Notes: generated from the letters alone by a model not told the origin. Counted from the stretch's first letter, positions 1 through 11,169 are shown. The stretch: DNA of 64,000 nt from Lathyrus oleraceus (GCF_024323335.1 NC_066585.1:81195359-81259358), one strand, 5' to 3'. A program made the numbers and translations.

Positions 1-1910
1 TGTATGTGTATGCATGTTGGACCTATCTTGCCATATCCTTCATGAAATGATGAGATTCTATCCAAAATTCTTGAAACTTTGTGTGCTTAAAATAGACATC
101 CTTAGGGACATTTTGGTATAGAGTTTGCATTTTTCCCATTCCTGGTTGATGAGATATGATGTGATGAATGTAGGTGTGACAATTTGTGTCAGACCTTTGC
201 TTGCTTGACTTGCTGATTTTATTTGCCATGCCAACTAAATTCCAATTGATGTGATTTTTTGCATGATGATACTTCTGGATGTTAGGATCACTCATGAATG
301 TTTATGTAATTTTTGGATGCAATTTGGATTTTTTTGAGATTTTCTCTTCTGGTTGGTCTTTTGAGGACTTTTGATGAGTGTTGAACTTAGATGATTTGTG
401 AAATTCCTGATGTTTATCCTATGAGCTTGAAATTTTTCACATGTATTCTAGACACATTGAAGTTTGCCATGGATTTGGTTTGAGTCATTTATCATGTGTA
501 TATTCTGTTTTAGGCTTGTGTGAAGTTGATGCATGGAATTGTGCTTCCCTTGAGCTTGTTTTGCCTTGCCTTGACTTAGGGAATTTATTTGATATGCTTC
601 CACTTGTCCAAATGACTTTAAATTTGGTATGATGATCATTTGATGAGTGCTATTTAGCCATGATTTTTCTTGGGATTTATTGAACTATTTTTGAGTGGAT
701 ATGGATTGATTCATTCTGTTTGCTTCAATGAGCTTTGAACTTGCATGCTTTGCACTATTGATTGTGTGAAATGAAATTGGATAATGATATGAATGTGAGA
801 CCACTTGGACATTGTTCTAATTTGATTGAACTTGATTTGTGCCAATTTTCATGTTCTGTTTTGAATTATTTCTCCCTCTTTGACCCTAGGCCTTGTCCTA
901 GGGGTTTGCTTATGTTTGAGTTGTGTTTTCAGGACAAAGAGCATATGGCATTGAGGGAATTGATTCACGTTGCTTGAGTTGACTAATTGGTCAATGTTAA
1001 ACTAATCTTGAGTTTGTTTTGTAGGTGGCTTCTAAGTCATTTGAGTTGAGCTTGAGCTTTGCCTTGATGCATAGCTTGCTTGTCTGTTTGCTTGTGTACA
1101 GTTAACTGTTGGCTTTTAGTTTGTCTGTTTGACTGTTTGAGTTGTAAACTGACTGAGTTAGATTGATTTCAGGTACATTAGTTGCTATAGTTCATTGTGA
1201 ACTTGCTTTTGTTGTTGCTTGGTTGCTTAACCAACTAGGTATAATTTCTCTGACTTCATGTAGTCTGGAAGACCTGGCCTGTTACTTGGTCAGGCACCTG
1301 TCTGAAGTCCTCCTTAAGAGGCAATGCTTGTGATTGTTTATCTTTGTCCCCAAGCAGGAAAAGACCTTTGATAAGGCAATTGGCAGATACAAGAGATGTG
1401 CAATCCATCTCCTGCTATTCAGTTGAGTCATCCCTTTGCTCACACAACTGGTGTTGATGCATTGTGGATATTAACCCAAGATCTCTGTTGAGTCAGTCAT
1501 AAGTGTAGAAGGGTTCCAACTTTCTGAACCCACACTTCCTTTGTCTAAAAGCTCTCCCAGGCCAGGGATAAGAGCTGTGAGGCACACCCCTCACTTCCTA
1601 TTTCATCTGTTTCACCCTAACTCTCAATGTTAGGGTTAAGAGCTAACATCACCTGATACAGTTGGCTTGCTTTTGCAGCCTAACCCTTGTGTGAGCCCAC
1701 TTTGTCTGTATATAGTGTGTGCTATTTGTGATTGTTTGCTTTGATTGCTTGTGCTGTTTAGGTTTAGCTTGCTGCCTGTGCAAGTTAGCTAGAAACCTTA
1801 ACCTAGGACCATTGTGGAATACATGATAACTATTAGGCTCGAGTCAGTCTCCCTTCTAGTTGGTCATTTCCCAGTCTCTGGTTAGGAGAAAGTTTCTCCC
1901 CTGTTAAGGG

Positions 1911-1957
1911 GAACTACGTTGCCCTGATCCTCATACCAGATGAGGTACGTAGGCAGG
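1911..1957 (+). promoter_or_regulatory. Conserved LTR core motif, copy 1 in LTR E
   Basis: GAACTACG, then a short hairpin (CCTCAT / ATGAGG around a 5-nt loop in the sister LTR A), then TACGTAGGCA. The same order is present in every Ogre-type LTR in the window. In Ogre B the hairpin region reads TTTTTATAAGAT, so a TATA box lies there. A core-promoter or transcript-start role is inferred. Confidence 0.5.
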
Positions 1958-2064
1958 AGGTCGTACGAGATCTCTCCGGGCACCCTTTTTCTTTTTGTGT
2001 GTGTTTGCTTGACAGTTACTAGGCTCGAGTGCCTGACTCCTTAGTAACTTGTTTGTTGATGTTT

Positions 2065-2240
2065 GTTGTGTGGAGTCCGACGTAAGCCCAGCGATTGGCA
2101 GTTGGCTTCCCGAGTGTGTTTGTTGGTTCGGAATCTGATGTAAGTCCAGCGATTGGCATTCGGTTTCCATGTTTGCCGTTTTGTGTGGAGTCTGACGTAA
2201 GCCCAACGATTGGCAGTCGGTTTCCTGTGTTTGTGTTTTG
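2065..2240 (+). repeat. Three imperfect 58-bp tandem repeats in LTR E
   Basis: The word GATTGGCA recurs at 2093, 2151 and 2208, inside units of about 58 bp that contain TAAGYCCARCGATTGGCA. The same array is present in inverted orientation in LTR A at 6555-6725, so it is ancestral to this LTR family. Confidence 0.85.
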
Positions 2241-2257
2241 TTTCGGCGTGCGTGAGC

Positions 2258-2303
2258 CGAACTACGGTAGCTCTGATTCTCATTCCAGATGAGATACGTA
2301 GGC
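2258..2303 (+). promoter_or_regulatory. Conserved LTR core motif, copy 2 in LTR E
   Basis: Second copy of GAACTACG-hairpin-TACGTAGGCA about 350 bp after the first. The hairpin arms are TCTCAT and ATGAGA, against CCTCAT/ATGAGG in the first copy, so one base pair has changed on both sides. LTR A and solo LTR S also carry two copies. Confidence 0.5.
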
Positions 2304-2423
2304 ATAGGATGCGATGTCCTAGCGAGCCCTCTCCCCTCTTTCTCCACCTGTGTTGTTTCTAGTGTGTGTGTGATGTTTGTGAGCAGTTTTAGCAACCTTT
2401 TTCTTTCCTTTTGAGCGTGGATC

Positions 2424-2472
2424 CCATCGAGTACGACGAATGCGTAGGGGTGCTAATACATTCCCTTCGCAT
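2424..2472 (+). other. AGUA-hairpin / long-stem RNA module in LTR E
   Basis: Hairpin CCATCG-AGTA-CGACGA (2424-2439) has two mispairs that look like decay of the LTR A form CCGTCG/CGACGG. It is followed without a gap by ATGCG (2440-2444), which pairs with CGCAT (2468-2472). Between them lies GGTGCTAATAC...TTCCC. The same two-helix layout occurs in all seven Ogre-type LTRs of the window. Confidence 0.6.
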
Positions 2473-2570
2473 AACCGACTCCCGATCCCATTCTCTTTGG
2501 TCGCGAGACCATTTCCTTTCCAGGTTTACTTCGAGCGTTTCCTTTCCCTCTTTTGGGATAAATAACGCAC

Positions 2571-2583
2571 GGTGGCGGCTCTG
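2571..2583 (+). other. Primer-site mimic in U5 of LTR E
   Basis: GGTGGCGGCTCTG, 45 bp before the LTR end, nearly repeats the core of the real primer-binding site of this family (TGGCGACTCTGCTGGGGAC at 6145-6163, minus). Confidence 0.6.
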
Positions 2584-2628
2584 TGTTGTTTTGTTTTAGC
2601 CCGCCGGTTGTTTTTCACGGATGCGACA

Positions 2629-2955
2629 CACGCCAGCAGTTGTCTTCTTTCCAAGATCTCCTCCATCCCTGGAACCACCAAGGCCATGGTTGGAGACACC
2701 CTCCAAGTTGACACCACTGTTGGCAGCCGAAGTCCGCTCGAGCTTCTCCACTTTATCAGCAAGTGCTTTTTGCCCCACGGCAAACCCTTGCATGACATTG
2801 ATCAGTTCATTCATTTTCTCCTTCAGCTCGAGAAAATCTGCGTTGGGTAGATCCATCAGCCTTGGCGTGTTGCGTCTGGTAAAGTATCTGTGCGGACGGG
2901 TTGTGTGCAAGGGAATGACTCTACGCGCACGAGCAATGATTCCTGAAACAATCAA
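2629..2955 (-). pseudogene. gag: Ogre A gag, N-terminal fragment
   Basis: Capsid precursor of a Ty3/gypsy element, truncated by LTR E. The open frame contains an internal methionine start at about 2856 (MDLPNADFLELKEKMNEL), followed by a predicted amphipathic or coiled-coil stretch (residues LKEKMNELINVM, ALADKVEKLE) typical of Ogre Gag N-termini; Ogre C Gag also begins with such a stretch. The frame runs into LTR E after KKTTAGV, so the capsid core and zinc region are missing here. The 518 bp between gag and ORF1 (2956-3473) hold no supported gene. Confidence 0.7.
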
Positions 2956-3473
2956 GCACGTTAGAAACCGACAGCTGCAAAATAGAAGACAAGTTATTAT
3001 GGTTATTCATGAATGCAATATCTATCCATGTGAGGAACAATCTGTCTTTCGATCCTGGCTTCATCGAAACAGATAGTAATCCGGCAACAATATTCTGATA
3101 GTCATCGATTGATTTTGACATACAGATCAGAGATGTATGATTTAGCAAAGATACCACCTAACCAATGTGTGTGCTGTGTGCGTGAAGCAATGGCAAAGCA
3201 AATAAAGCTTGAAGATCAATCACTGAATGAAAATAACCACTGCATATCAAAAGTGCACCATACGTGCAAGAGTCATACATCAAATCTGATACAAATCAAA
3301 TACAATTCTCCAGAATCAGAAAGAAAATACAAGCGAGTGAATTCCGCCAACTGGCCTGACGGTAATCCAACACAAATAAGAAAGGTCTACAATGAAGGAG
3401 GCCCCACAGAAGGCTCCGCATCATCTACCATCTTGGTAAACTTCGCGGCAAACCTGAGCTCGGTGTTCTCCTG

Positions 3474-5145
3474 CTACAATCTCCCTATCTCCTTCTGGTG
3501 AATCTTCATCTGTCTGAAGTAATGATCTCTCCCAGCAAGATAGTGATCTCTCTCAGCAATGATCTTCGCTTTCTCTTCTTCCTTAATCTTCAGTTTTGCT
3601 TCCCACTCGGCGACAAGGATTCTGACTCTGTCTTCCCTCTGATCCCTCACAAGGATTTGTCTCCTCTTCTCATCTTCGATGACCTTCGAAGCTCTAGCCA
3701 ACCTCTCCTTGGTGATGTCGTGCTCCCTCGTGGATGACTCTAAAGCTTGGCTAACCTTGCCATAATAAGCGGTGTCTATCTCAAATCGCTTCACCACGAG
3801 AGCATGCCTCTTATCCTGGTCTTCTATTCTCCCTTTGATCTCCCGATTAGCCATCTGAACTCTAGCAACACTCATCTCCAACTCAGTCTTCTCTGCTTGC
3901 AGCTGATCTCTGGCTTTCTTCATCTCAAGGAACTCTTCCATGCTGACAGAAGAACGTGGCCCTTCAATCAAAGGACACCAAGGATCACCTCCAAGAAATG
4001 GTCGATGCGTGAGCTCAATCCTCTTCCTAAGCCAATCATCAAACGGAGGAAAAGACCTGTTGTTAACCTTGCCAAAAGGAACCTTGCCCTTTCTTTGAAT
4101 GTCGCGCCATTCATCAGACACTTGCCTCAACTTTGTCTGATTGCCCTCAATTGGGAAATAGAAAGACTCCTGAATCTCGCGCCCAAGAGGAGGACCCTCC
4201 ACAGCAAACCCCATTTGTCTCCTAAGAAGCACCGGGTTATAATTAATGCAACCTTGAACTCCTATAAGAGGCACATTGGGAAGACTCCCACAACTATAAA
4301 TGAAATCTCGTCCAGCCATACCATTGTGAATCCAAGCTATGTCCTTGGCCCGCAAACCCATCAGTCTGAATGACCACTTGACAGTAGGATCAAGAAAGAC
4401 AAAGGCATATCTGGAAGGCAAATACCCCATAAACCACTTGTACAACAGCTGAGCACAACATCTGATCAATTCCCCACGCCGCTTCTCGTTCCGATTATGG
4501 ACCGAGTAGTAAACATCCCCAACCAGAGTAGGAATAGGATTCCTCTGCATAAACAACCGGGTGGCATTAATGTCCACAAAGTTCCTCTGATTAGGGAACA
4601 TGATGATCCCATAGATGCTGACAGCAATCAAAGCACAAACGGTCCTCCAATTACCCACAACAGCATGCTCCTTGGCTTTAGCCTCCAAAAAACTCAGATG
4701 AAAACCGGGTAATTTTCTCTTCTCCTTCAAACCCCCCCTTGGTCACCTCTGGACTCAAATAAAGAGCACGAGAGATCTCAGCAACATCAGGCTCCCCCTT
4801 AGTGGCATAGAATGGAATCTGGTCTCTGATCTCAATACCCAGGATGCTGGCATAGTCCTCCATCAAAGGCCCCAATAAGTAATCTGGGAACACGAAGCAT
4901 CTCAAGCCCGGGTCATAGAACTGGAGAAAAGTATGGATGGCACTCCTGTCACAGTCTGTGAGCCTGAAAACTAACTTCAGAATACCACCGTAAGCCTCAA
5001 GGAACATCCCCACATGGTTAGGTGTAATCAATGCTATCATATCTCTCAGCACACCAATCTCTGGGTCGAAGAAACTGTAGACGACGTCATCTTTCAAGCC
5101 GGTCCTCATGTCTGGATCAAAGAAGTCTCTCAACCAGGATCTCAA
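3474..5145 (-). pseudogene. Ogre A ORF1 (plant-mobile-domain-like protein), frameshifted
   Basis: This is the extra Ogre ORF of unknown function between the leader and gag. The N-terminal part (5145-4678) contains FLQFYDPGLRCFVFPDYLLGP; the main part (4730-3474) contains RNFVDINATRLFMQRNPIPT and ends in a long charged coiled coil (roughly the last 150 residues, rich in E, K, R). The two parts are in different frames and overlap at a run of seven C (plus strand, 4732-4738); six would join them, so a one-base homopolymer insertion is the likely break. The protein aligns by eye with Ogre C ORF1 (44128-45234). From memory it resembles domains annotated as plant mobile domain-like or DUF7745. No ATG opens the frame at its upstream end, where a stop precedes it. 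Confidence 0.75.
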
Positions 5146-6144
5146 TCAAGAATGTCCCCTGCATATGGATAAACATGTGTTAGATGCAGATAAATGCAAA
5201 ATGTGAATGATGCTGATGCATGAATGCAATGCACTGTGCCATCCTCCAAGTCATCTGAACATCAACTGCACAGAAACCCCGGTCTCTGAACTGATCACAA
5301 CCATCTGAGGTACTGCGCAACCACAAATCCGACTTTGGGGTTCCGAAATAAACGGAACGAAAAGATACAGCACCATCATCACCAGAAGTCCTCTGAACAG
5401 ACAACTATAATACCCTCCGAACCAGCCCAGGGAATCCTGAAATAAAACGGATCCCCACTGATAAATACCACGGACAGAACTCCGGCGTCTCAGAAATAAA
5501 TCCATAAATCTGACTTATAAATAGAACTCTGATCAATAACTGAACCATTAGTCACCAACAAAGTCACCACCAGAACATGCATCCGTAAGAATCAACCCTC
5601 CCCTCACAGGTGAATTCTAATCAGGTCATCCTAAGGCGGATAATGGTCTCGACAATCGGGCAAAGATACTCAACGGGTTTGCCCTTTTGGGTGTGCCGTT
5701 GCAGCTCTCTTAAAATCGTCTAAACCAAAGATCCGGGAAAGATCAGTCACCGAAGTCAACAACTCAGATGAAGTGGCTCAACCAAAGTGGATACTCCACA
5801 AAGGAAGAGCACTCTCAAATAAACCTCGTTCGGCTTGTGGTATGTCACGTCGCCCAAAACATGTTGACCTAACATGAGAGGCAACATGAGACCACGCTAA
5901 TCCTAGGTGTATACTCGGGCCTGGGTTTTAGCCCCACTCAGAACACCCATCCCAAATCAGAGGAAGCACCTGTACAGAAGACAGCACAATGATAGTATGA
6001 TGCATGCAAACATTTATGCAAATATATACACAACATAATAATCATAAATGCAATAAATAGAGCAACACAAGCAACCTAAACTATCCTAGAGAACGCTAGG
6101 AGAGACTCGCTTAGGGAAGATGGACCAGCAAGAGGTCAACTTCT
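5146..6144 (-). other. Ogre A untranslated leader
   Basis: About 1 kb between the primer site and ORF1, without a supported gene. It contains an inverted repeat with 7-bp arms, GGGCAAA (5658-5664) and TTTGCCC (5678-5684). The tract CCCAAATCAGAG near 5951 is shared with the Ogre C leader near 45780, which shows common ancestry. Confidence 0.6.
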
Positions 6145-6163
6145 GTCCCCAGCAGAGTCGCCA
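6145..6163 (-). promoter_or_regulatory. Ogre A primer-binding site
   Basis: TGGCGACTCTGCTGGGGAC begins two bases inside the 5' LTR. It starts with TGG, as expected for pairing with a tRNA CCA end. Ogre elements are reported to use tRNA-Arg; I could not verify the tRNA. Ogre C has the homologous TGGCGACTCTGCTAGGGAG. Confidence 0.8.
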
Positions 6164-6208
6164 GCTGTCGCATCCGCGAAAAATAACCGGCGGACAAAAC
6201 AAAACAAA

Positions 6209-6221
6209 CAGAGCCGCCACC
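6209..6221 (-). other. Primer-site mimic in U5 of LTR A
   Basis: GGTGGCGGCTCTG on the minus strand, 43 bp before the LTR end and about 46-58 bp from the true primer site, whose core is TGGCGACTCTG. Confidence 0.6.
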
Positions 6222-6320
6222 GTGCGTTATTTATCCCAAAAGAGGGAAAGGAAACGCTCGAAGTAAACCTGGAAAAGACATGGTCTCGTGACCAAAGAGA
6301 GATGGGATCGGGAGTCGGTT

Positions 6321-6369
6321 ATGCGAAGGGAAGGTATTAGCACCCCTACGCATCCGTCGTACTCGACGG
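6321..6369 (-). other. AGUA-hairpin / long-stem RNA module in LTR A
   Basis: Minus strand: CCGTCG-AGTA-CGACGG (6369-6354), a perfect six-pair hairpin, directly followed by ATGCG (6353-6349) pairing with CGCAT (6325-6321) around GGGTGCTAATACC. This is the best-preserved copy in its LTR family. Confidence 0.7.
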
Positions 6370-6483
6370 GATCCACGCTCAAAAGAATAGAAGAAAGGTT
6401 GCTAAACACTGCTCACAAGCTGCACACACACCCAGGAAGGAAATACAGATGGAATAAGAGGGGAACGGGCTCGCTAGGATATC

Positions 6484-6532
6484 GCATCCTATGCCTACAT
6501 ATCTCATCTGGAATGAGAATCAGAGCTACCGT
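6484..6532 (-). promoter_or_regulatory. Conserved LTR core motif, copy 2 in LTR A
   Basis: Minus strand: GAACTACGGTAG, then TCTCAT-TCCAG-ATGAGA, then TATGTAGGCA. It is homologous to 2258-2303 in LTR E. Confidence 0.5.
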
Positions 6533-6554
6533 AGTTCGGCTCACGCACGCCGAA

Positions 6555-6725
6555 ACAAAACCAACACAGGAAACCGACTACCAATCGCTGGACTTACGTC
6601 AGACTCCACACAAACAGGCAAACATGGAAACCGAATGCCACTTGCTGGACTTACCTCAGACTCCGAACCAACAAACACACACAGGAAACCAACTGCCAAT
6701 CGCTGGACTTATGTCGGACTCCAAA
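6555..6725 (-). repeat. Three imperfect 58-bp tandem repeats in LTR A
   Basis: TGGACTTA-containing units spaced 57 and 58 bp apart (CCA of the core at 6581, 6638 and 6696). They are the inverted counterpart of the array at 2065-2240. Confidence 0.85.
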
Positions 6726-6887
6726 CACACACAAAAGGGGTTAACCGGACGCTGAGTCGTCAAAAAAGCAACAAAAAAGTTGAACAAACAGGCTAACAGG
6801 GAGTCTGGTACTCGAGCCTGCTAGCTATCAAGCAAACACACACAAAAAAGGAAAAGGGTGCCCGGAGAGATCTCGCCCAATCTCCTG

Positions 6888-6934
6888 CCTACGTACCTCA
6901 TCTGGTATGAGGATCAAGGCGACGTAGTTCCCCT
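6888..6934 (-). promoter_or_regulatory. Conserved LTR core motif, copy 1 in LTR A
   Basis: Minus strand: GAACTACGTCG, then CCTCAT-ACCAG-ATGAGG (perfect six-pair hairpin), then TACGTAGGCA. It is homologous to 1911-1957 in LTR E. Confidence 0.5.
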
Positions 6935-8214
6935 TAACAGGGAAAGAACTTCTAACCTAACCAGAGACTGGGAAATGACAAACTAGAAGGGAGCCTGACT
7001 CGAGCCTAATAGTTATCATGCAATCCACAATGGTCCTAGGTTGAGGTTTCTATCTAACTTGCACAGGGAGCAAGCTATCCTAAACAGCACAGTCAAACAA
7101 CACAAGCACAATAAATAATCACACACACTATATGCAATCAATTGGGCTCATACAAGGTTAGGCTGTGAAACACAAGCCAACTGGAATCGGGTGTAGTTAG
7201 CTCTTAACCCTAACATTGAGAGTTAGGGTGAAGCAGATGAAATGGGAAGTGAGGATAAGACCTCACAGCTCTTATCCCCGGCCTGGGAGAGCTTCAGACA
7301 AATGAAAGTGTGGGAGTTCAGAAAGTTGGAACTCTTCTCCACATATGACTGACACAACAAAGATCTTGGGTTAATATCCACAATGCATCAACACAAGGTG
7401 TGTGAGCAAAGTGGATGACACACTGAATAGCAGGAGATGGATTACACATCTCTTTTATCTGCCAATTGCCTCATAAGAGGACTTTTCCTGCTTGGCACAA
7501 AGATAAACAAACACGAGCATTGCCTCTTAAGGAGGGCTTCAGACAGGTGCCTGCCCACATAACAGGACAGGTCTTCCAGACTACATGAAGTCAAAGGAAT
7601 TATACCTCAGTGGTTAAGCAACCAAGCAAAAGCAAGTTCAAAGTGAACTTAAGCAACTTATGTACCTGAAAACAATCTAAACAAATCAGTTCAACTGTAC
7701 AGACAAACAGACAACAACTAATATCAAACAGTCAAACCCAATGAGCAAAGGCATAAGCCACAAGTCAAACTCAAATGAGTTAACAACCCTACAAAACACA
7801 CAAGGTTAGTAGTCACAAGCAAACATCAATGCTCAAATGAATGGAGCATCATGAACCATGGAACTTGAATGCTTAACCTGAAATCAAAGCTCAAACATAA
7901 GCCACAAACCACTAGGTCAAAGCCTAGGGTCAAAGATGGAGAAAAAATTCAAAACAGAAGCTGAAATTTAACATGAGTCAACTTCATTCAATCAAGAACA
8001 CACTCCAAAAGGTCCCATATCAATACCATTAACCAAAAGCATTTCATGAACCAAACATGGCAAGGTATGCAAATTGTGACCACATTGTGACATCAGAAGA
8101 AATAAATGCACATTAAATAAAAAATGATTCAAATAATCTTGGAAAAATTCATGAGTAAACAGGACATACAACATGATCATCACACAAAAAATTAGACTCA
8201 TTGGACATCATTAG

Positions 8215-8860
8215 GCATGGCAATCACATAGCATAAGTCAAGACAAGCACAACAAGCACATGTGTGACACAACTTGTCACACCAAGTTAGCATAGGCATA
8301 AAACAGAAATGGTAATTGGTAAAAACCTCAAACTAAAGCCAAAACAACATTCAACATGTCTAGAAATAGTATGCAAAAATTCAGAAGCATTGGATAAGGA
8401 ACAAGCATTTCATGATCAAATGAAGTTCAAGGCAATTTTAAAGCTCACATGTGATCAACCAGAATGAAAAATCTCAATTAAATCAGAAATGATTCAAATA
8501 ATTCCAACAAAATTCATGCTCATTCACAACATCCATAACATGCATCATACAAAAAATCAGGATAATTGGAGATCATTTGGCATGGCAAACACATCATTCA
8601 AATTGAACATCACAAGGTGTGACACAAATTGTCACACCAACTTAACATGATCATAAAACAGAAATGACACATGATAAAAATACCAAATCAACACCAAAAT
8701 GTCAAGCAATGAGTCTAGTTATAGCATGCAAAATTTCATAAGCATTGGATTAAAAATCAGCATTTCACAAATGATATAGCAAGGCAAGGTACAAAATTCA
8801 TACATGCTCACATTTCCTAGCACAAAATGAAATCCAGCCAAGCACAATTCATGGAAAAAT
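8215..8860 (-). repeat. Imperfect direct repeat of about 355 bp with GTGTGACA hairpins in LTR A
   Basis: Two related segments start with GGCATGGCAA (about 8216 and 8579). Each contains a hairpin: GTGTGACA / TGTCACAC (8262-8282, 5-nt loop) and GGTGTGACA / TGTCACACC (8616-8638, 5-nt loop). LTR E has the counterpart near 172-195 with one mispair. Confidence 0.65.
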
Positions 8861-11148
8861 GATCAAAAAATAATATACAAGATAAGGAATGCAATGCAAA
8901 AAATTGGGATGAATTTGGATGAGTTTTCTATTTTTTATGATTTTGTAAAGTTGGAAAAGAAATAAAAACATAAGTGAAGCATGCATATGATTCATGGAGG
9001 GAAAATAAGGAAAACAAAATGACATTTGAAAAAGTTGCACAGCCAGGATTCGAACTCGGTGACAATTTGAATTAAGGCGCCAGGATGCATGAAACGCAGC
9101 GTTACATTTATGATGTGGCAGTCAAAGGCGCGGTCAAACAAAGGAAGACCAATCAGAATGCTAGCATGGCACGGACATTGACCAATCATACGCGAGCCCT
9201 AATAAACACATGCAGCAACGCTTTATCGTGGCCCAAGGGATCTAAAACCGTTCCCTAAAGCCAAGTTCATCTTGTTCAACACACGTTCATGAACAGTAAC
9301 AATCTCTCAAGAACATCAAGAACGAATTCTCCAGAATTTAAAATTGAACATATCAATGTGCAGATCCTTCAACATACATATTCCACATGTTAAGAGAGAA
9401 TCGAGCATATGAACATTCATACATAAAACTTTAATCGACCCTAACTCACTCAATAATGCATGGAATTTTATGATTCGAAGCTCAACATCATCAGTGTACT
9501 TAGATCTACAACATTATAGCAAGAAAAATCAAAAATATGAGATGCGATTCATGACCTCTTGAAGACCAGATCTGAAATTGGAGGGATTCAGGCTTTATAA
9601 TGGCTTCAATACTCCTCTATAATACTTGTGCCAGTGATTGGAAGAGAAATTGAGACTTAAATGCACACGAATTTGCCAGAATCTTGATTCACCATTGTTG
9701 CTCAAGCTTGATGTATGCCTCAATGCAGCTCTGTTTCTACTAATTCCACGTGCAAATCTCCTTGATAACACTTCAAGAACCAAAATCAAGCAAGAGAAAT
9801 GGATTGAATGTGAAGAAATTTGAAGAAAATTGGAGAGAAAATTTTTGAGAAATTTGATCTAGATCTGAAATTGTGATTGTTGTTATGCTGAAACAGTTAT
9901 GATTTGGCTTTTATACCTCTCCCTAATCACTCCTTAATCATGTTTAGGCCAATGGTTAAGTGGAATTAACAAAATGTGGTGTAAGTGCAAATTGGGATTT
10001 TCACCCTATGCATGAAATGCATGGTGAAAAGTGCACGAATTGTGATTCATTTTCACTTAAAAATCTGTTTTGGAGCTAAAGGCAATGGTCAAATGCTTAA
10101 ACAATGCACCAAATTTAAACTTCAATTTTTCCCTCCAAAAATCAAGTGAAATGACAAATGTTCATATGATGATAATGCATGCCATGTAATGCAAGATTTG
10201 GAAACTAGAGGTTAAAATAAGAATGTAGCAAAAAGAGCCATCCAATTTGGAGTTTTGGTTGAGAAGTTATGCCCATTTGAAGTTCAATGTATACTTTGTC
10301 AAGTTTTGATCATATCTCCTTAACCACACATGAGAAATTGATGATCTTGGACTTTTTGAAAATGGGAGAGAAAGATCTACAACTTTCATGTTCAACAAAA
10401 TTTCATTTGAAGCTTTTTTGATGATGTAATTTGAAGTTGAAGTTAGGTTAAAACCTTTCCATTTTTGGCAATTTTGAATTATAGGTCACTTTCTATTTTT
10501 GGAAAGTTTTGACCTGACTTTAAATTCTTCATTGTTGATGTTTGAAATGTCAAATGAGACTTGTTTGAACATGAATGAAGTATTTCTAACCACTTCCCAC
10601 CTCCAAATCCAACAGTTGACCTGACAGTTGACTTTTATGGTTGACAGATGACTTGATCATGCACAGATGATTTTGAGCCTCAACCACTTGATGAAATAAC
10701 TCCAAAATGAAACCCTAGCTTATACAAGCTCAGTAAAATCACATTATGATCCCCATCTCAATAAAGACCTCATCTCCTTGAGAAACCCTGCCTATTAGAA
10801 TGCAACTGATTAGGGTTGACCATAGGTCAAAACCCTAATCCCAAGGCACATGATCAGGAATAATGAACCATGATGATGATGGTGTACCATTTCAACCAAG
10901 ATAATACCCAACCTCCTTGAGGAACCAATAAAACCCTAATTGAAGAGCAACCCTCAGATGATTGATGATCAATTCATGAGACCCTCAAGCTTGAATCTTT
11001 TAACCTCTCTATCTTTTGAGAAAGACCTAGGAGGATGACTTGTCCATTTTCACATGATATGCAATATGAAATGACTAATGTCCTACAAAATGAAATGCAA
11101 TATGCTAAGCTAGTCCCAAGAGAGGAGGGAAAATTTTGAGGTGTTACA

Positions 11149-11169
11149 ATATCCAAAATCATTATGCAG
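11149..11169 (+). other. 3' end of the Ogre B pro-RT intron with acceptor
   Basis: AATCATTATGCAG precedes exon 2, exactly as at the Ogre C acceptor (38274 side: AATCATTATGCAG). The rest of the intron was displaced by the Ogre A insertion. Confidence 0.7.

Larger units (their letters stand above)
1..2628 (+). mobile_element. LTR E, 3' part of an Ogre-type LTR (plus orientation), left end outside window
   Basis: The segment is collinear with the reverse complement of the Ogre A LTR (6166 to about 8900), so it is the last 2.6 kb of an LTR of the same family lying in inverted orientation. It ends GATGCGACA at 2628, like the Ogre A LTR (GATGCGACA), and then the sequence changes abruptly into the minus-strand gag of Ogre A. 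I infer that this LTR, solo or part of a full element, was inserted into Ogre A gag. The expected 5-bp duplication would be 2629-2633 (CACGC), but its partner lies outside the window. No gene is supported within it; short open frames here are chance. Confidence 0.85.
2629..11148 (-). mobile_element. Ogre A, Ty3/gypsy Tat/Ogre retrotransposon, 5' half
   Basis: Read on the minus strand the order is 5' LTR (11148-6166), primer-binding site (6163-6145), leader, ORF1 (5145-3474), spacer and gag start (2955-2629), where LTR E interrupts it. The rest of gag, pol and the 3' LTR would lie left of the window. The long LTR and the extra ORF before gag are the published hallmarks of Ogre elements. Its right edge lies in the intron of Ogre B, 21 bp before the splice acceptor, so it is a younger insertion into Ogre B. 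The target duplication cannot be tested because the other end is not in view. Confidence 0.88.
6166..11148 (-). repeat. Ogre A 5' LTR, 4983 bp
   Basis: On the minus strand it begins TGTAACACCTC (11148) and ends GATGCGACA (6166), so it has TG...CA ends. It is followed by the primer-binding site on the inner side. The 6166-8900 part is the inverted partner of LTR E. The remainder holds A/T-rich sequence without a supported gene; open frames here are short and lack homology that I recognise. Confidence 0.9.

Noticed and set aside
3747..4373. 208-codon plus-strand open frame
   Set aside because: Antisense to Ogre A ORF1, whose minus-strand product is conserved with Ogre C.
3474..5145. ORF1 as a host gene
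   Set aside because: A homologous ORF occupies the same place before gag in Ogre C, so it belongs to the element.
1..11148. One giant element with terminal inverted repeats (LTR E against LTR A)
   Set aside because: The inverted similarity is explained by two LTRs of one family in opposite orientation, and LTR E cuts directly into Ogre A gag.
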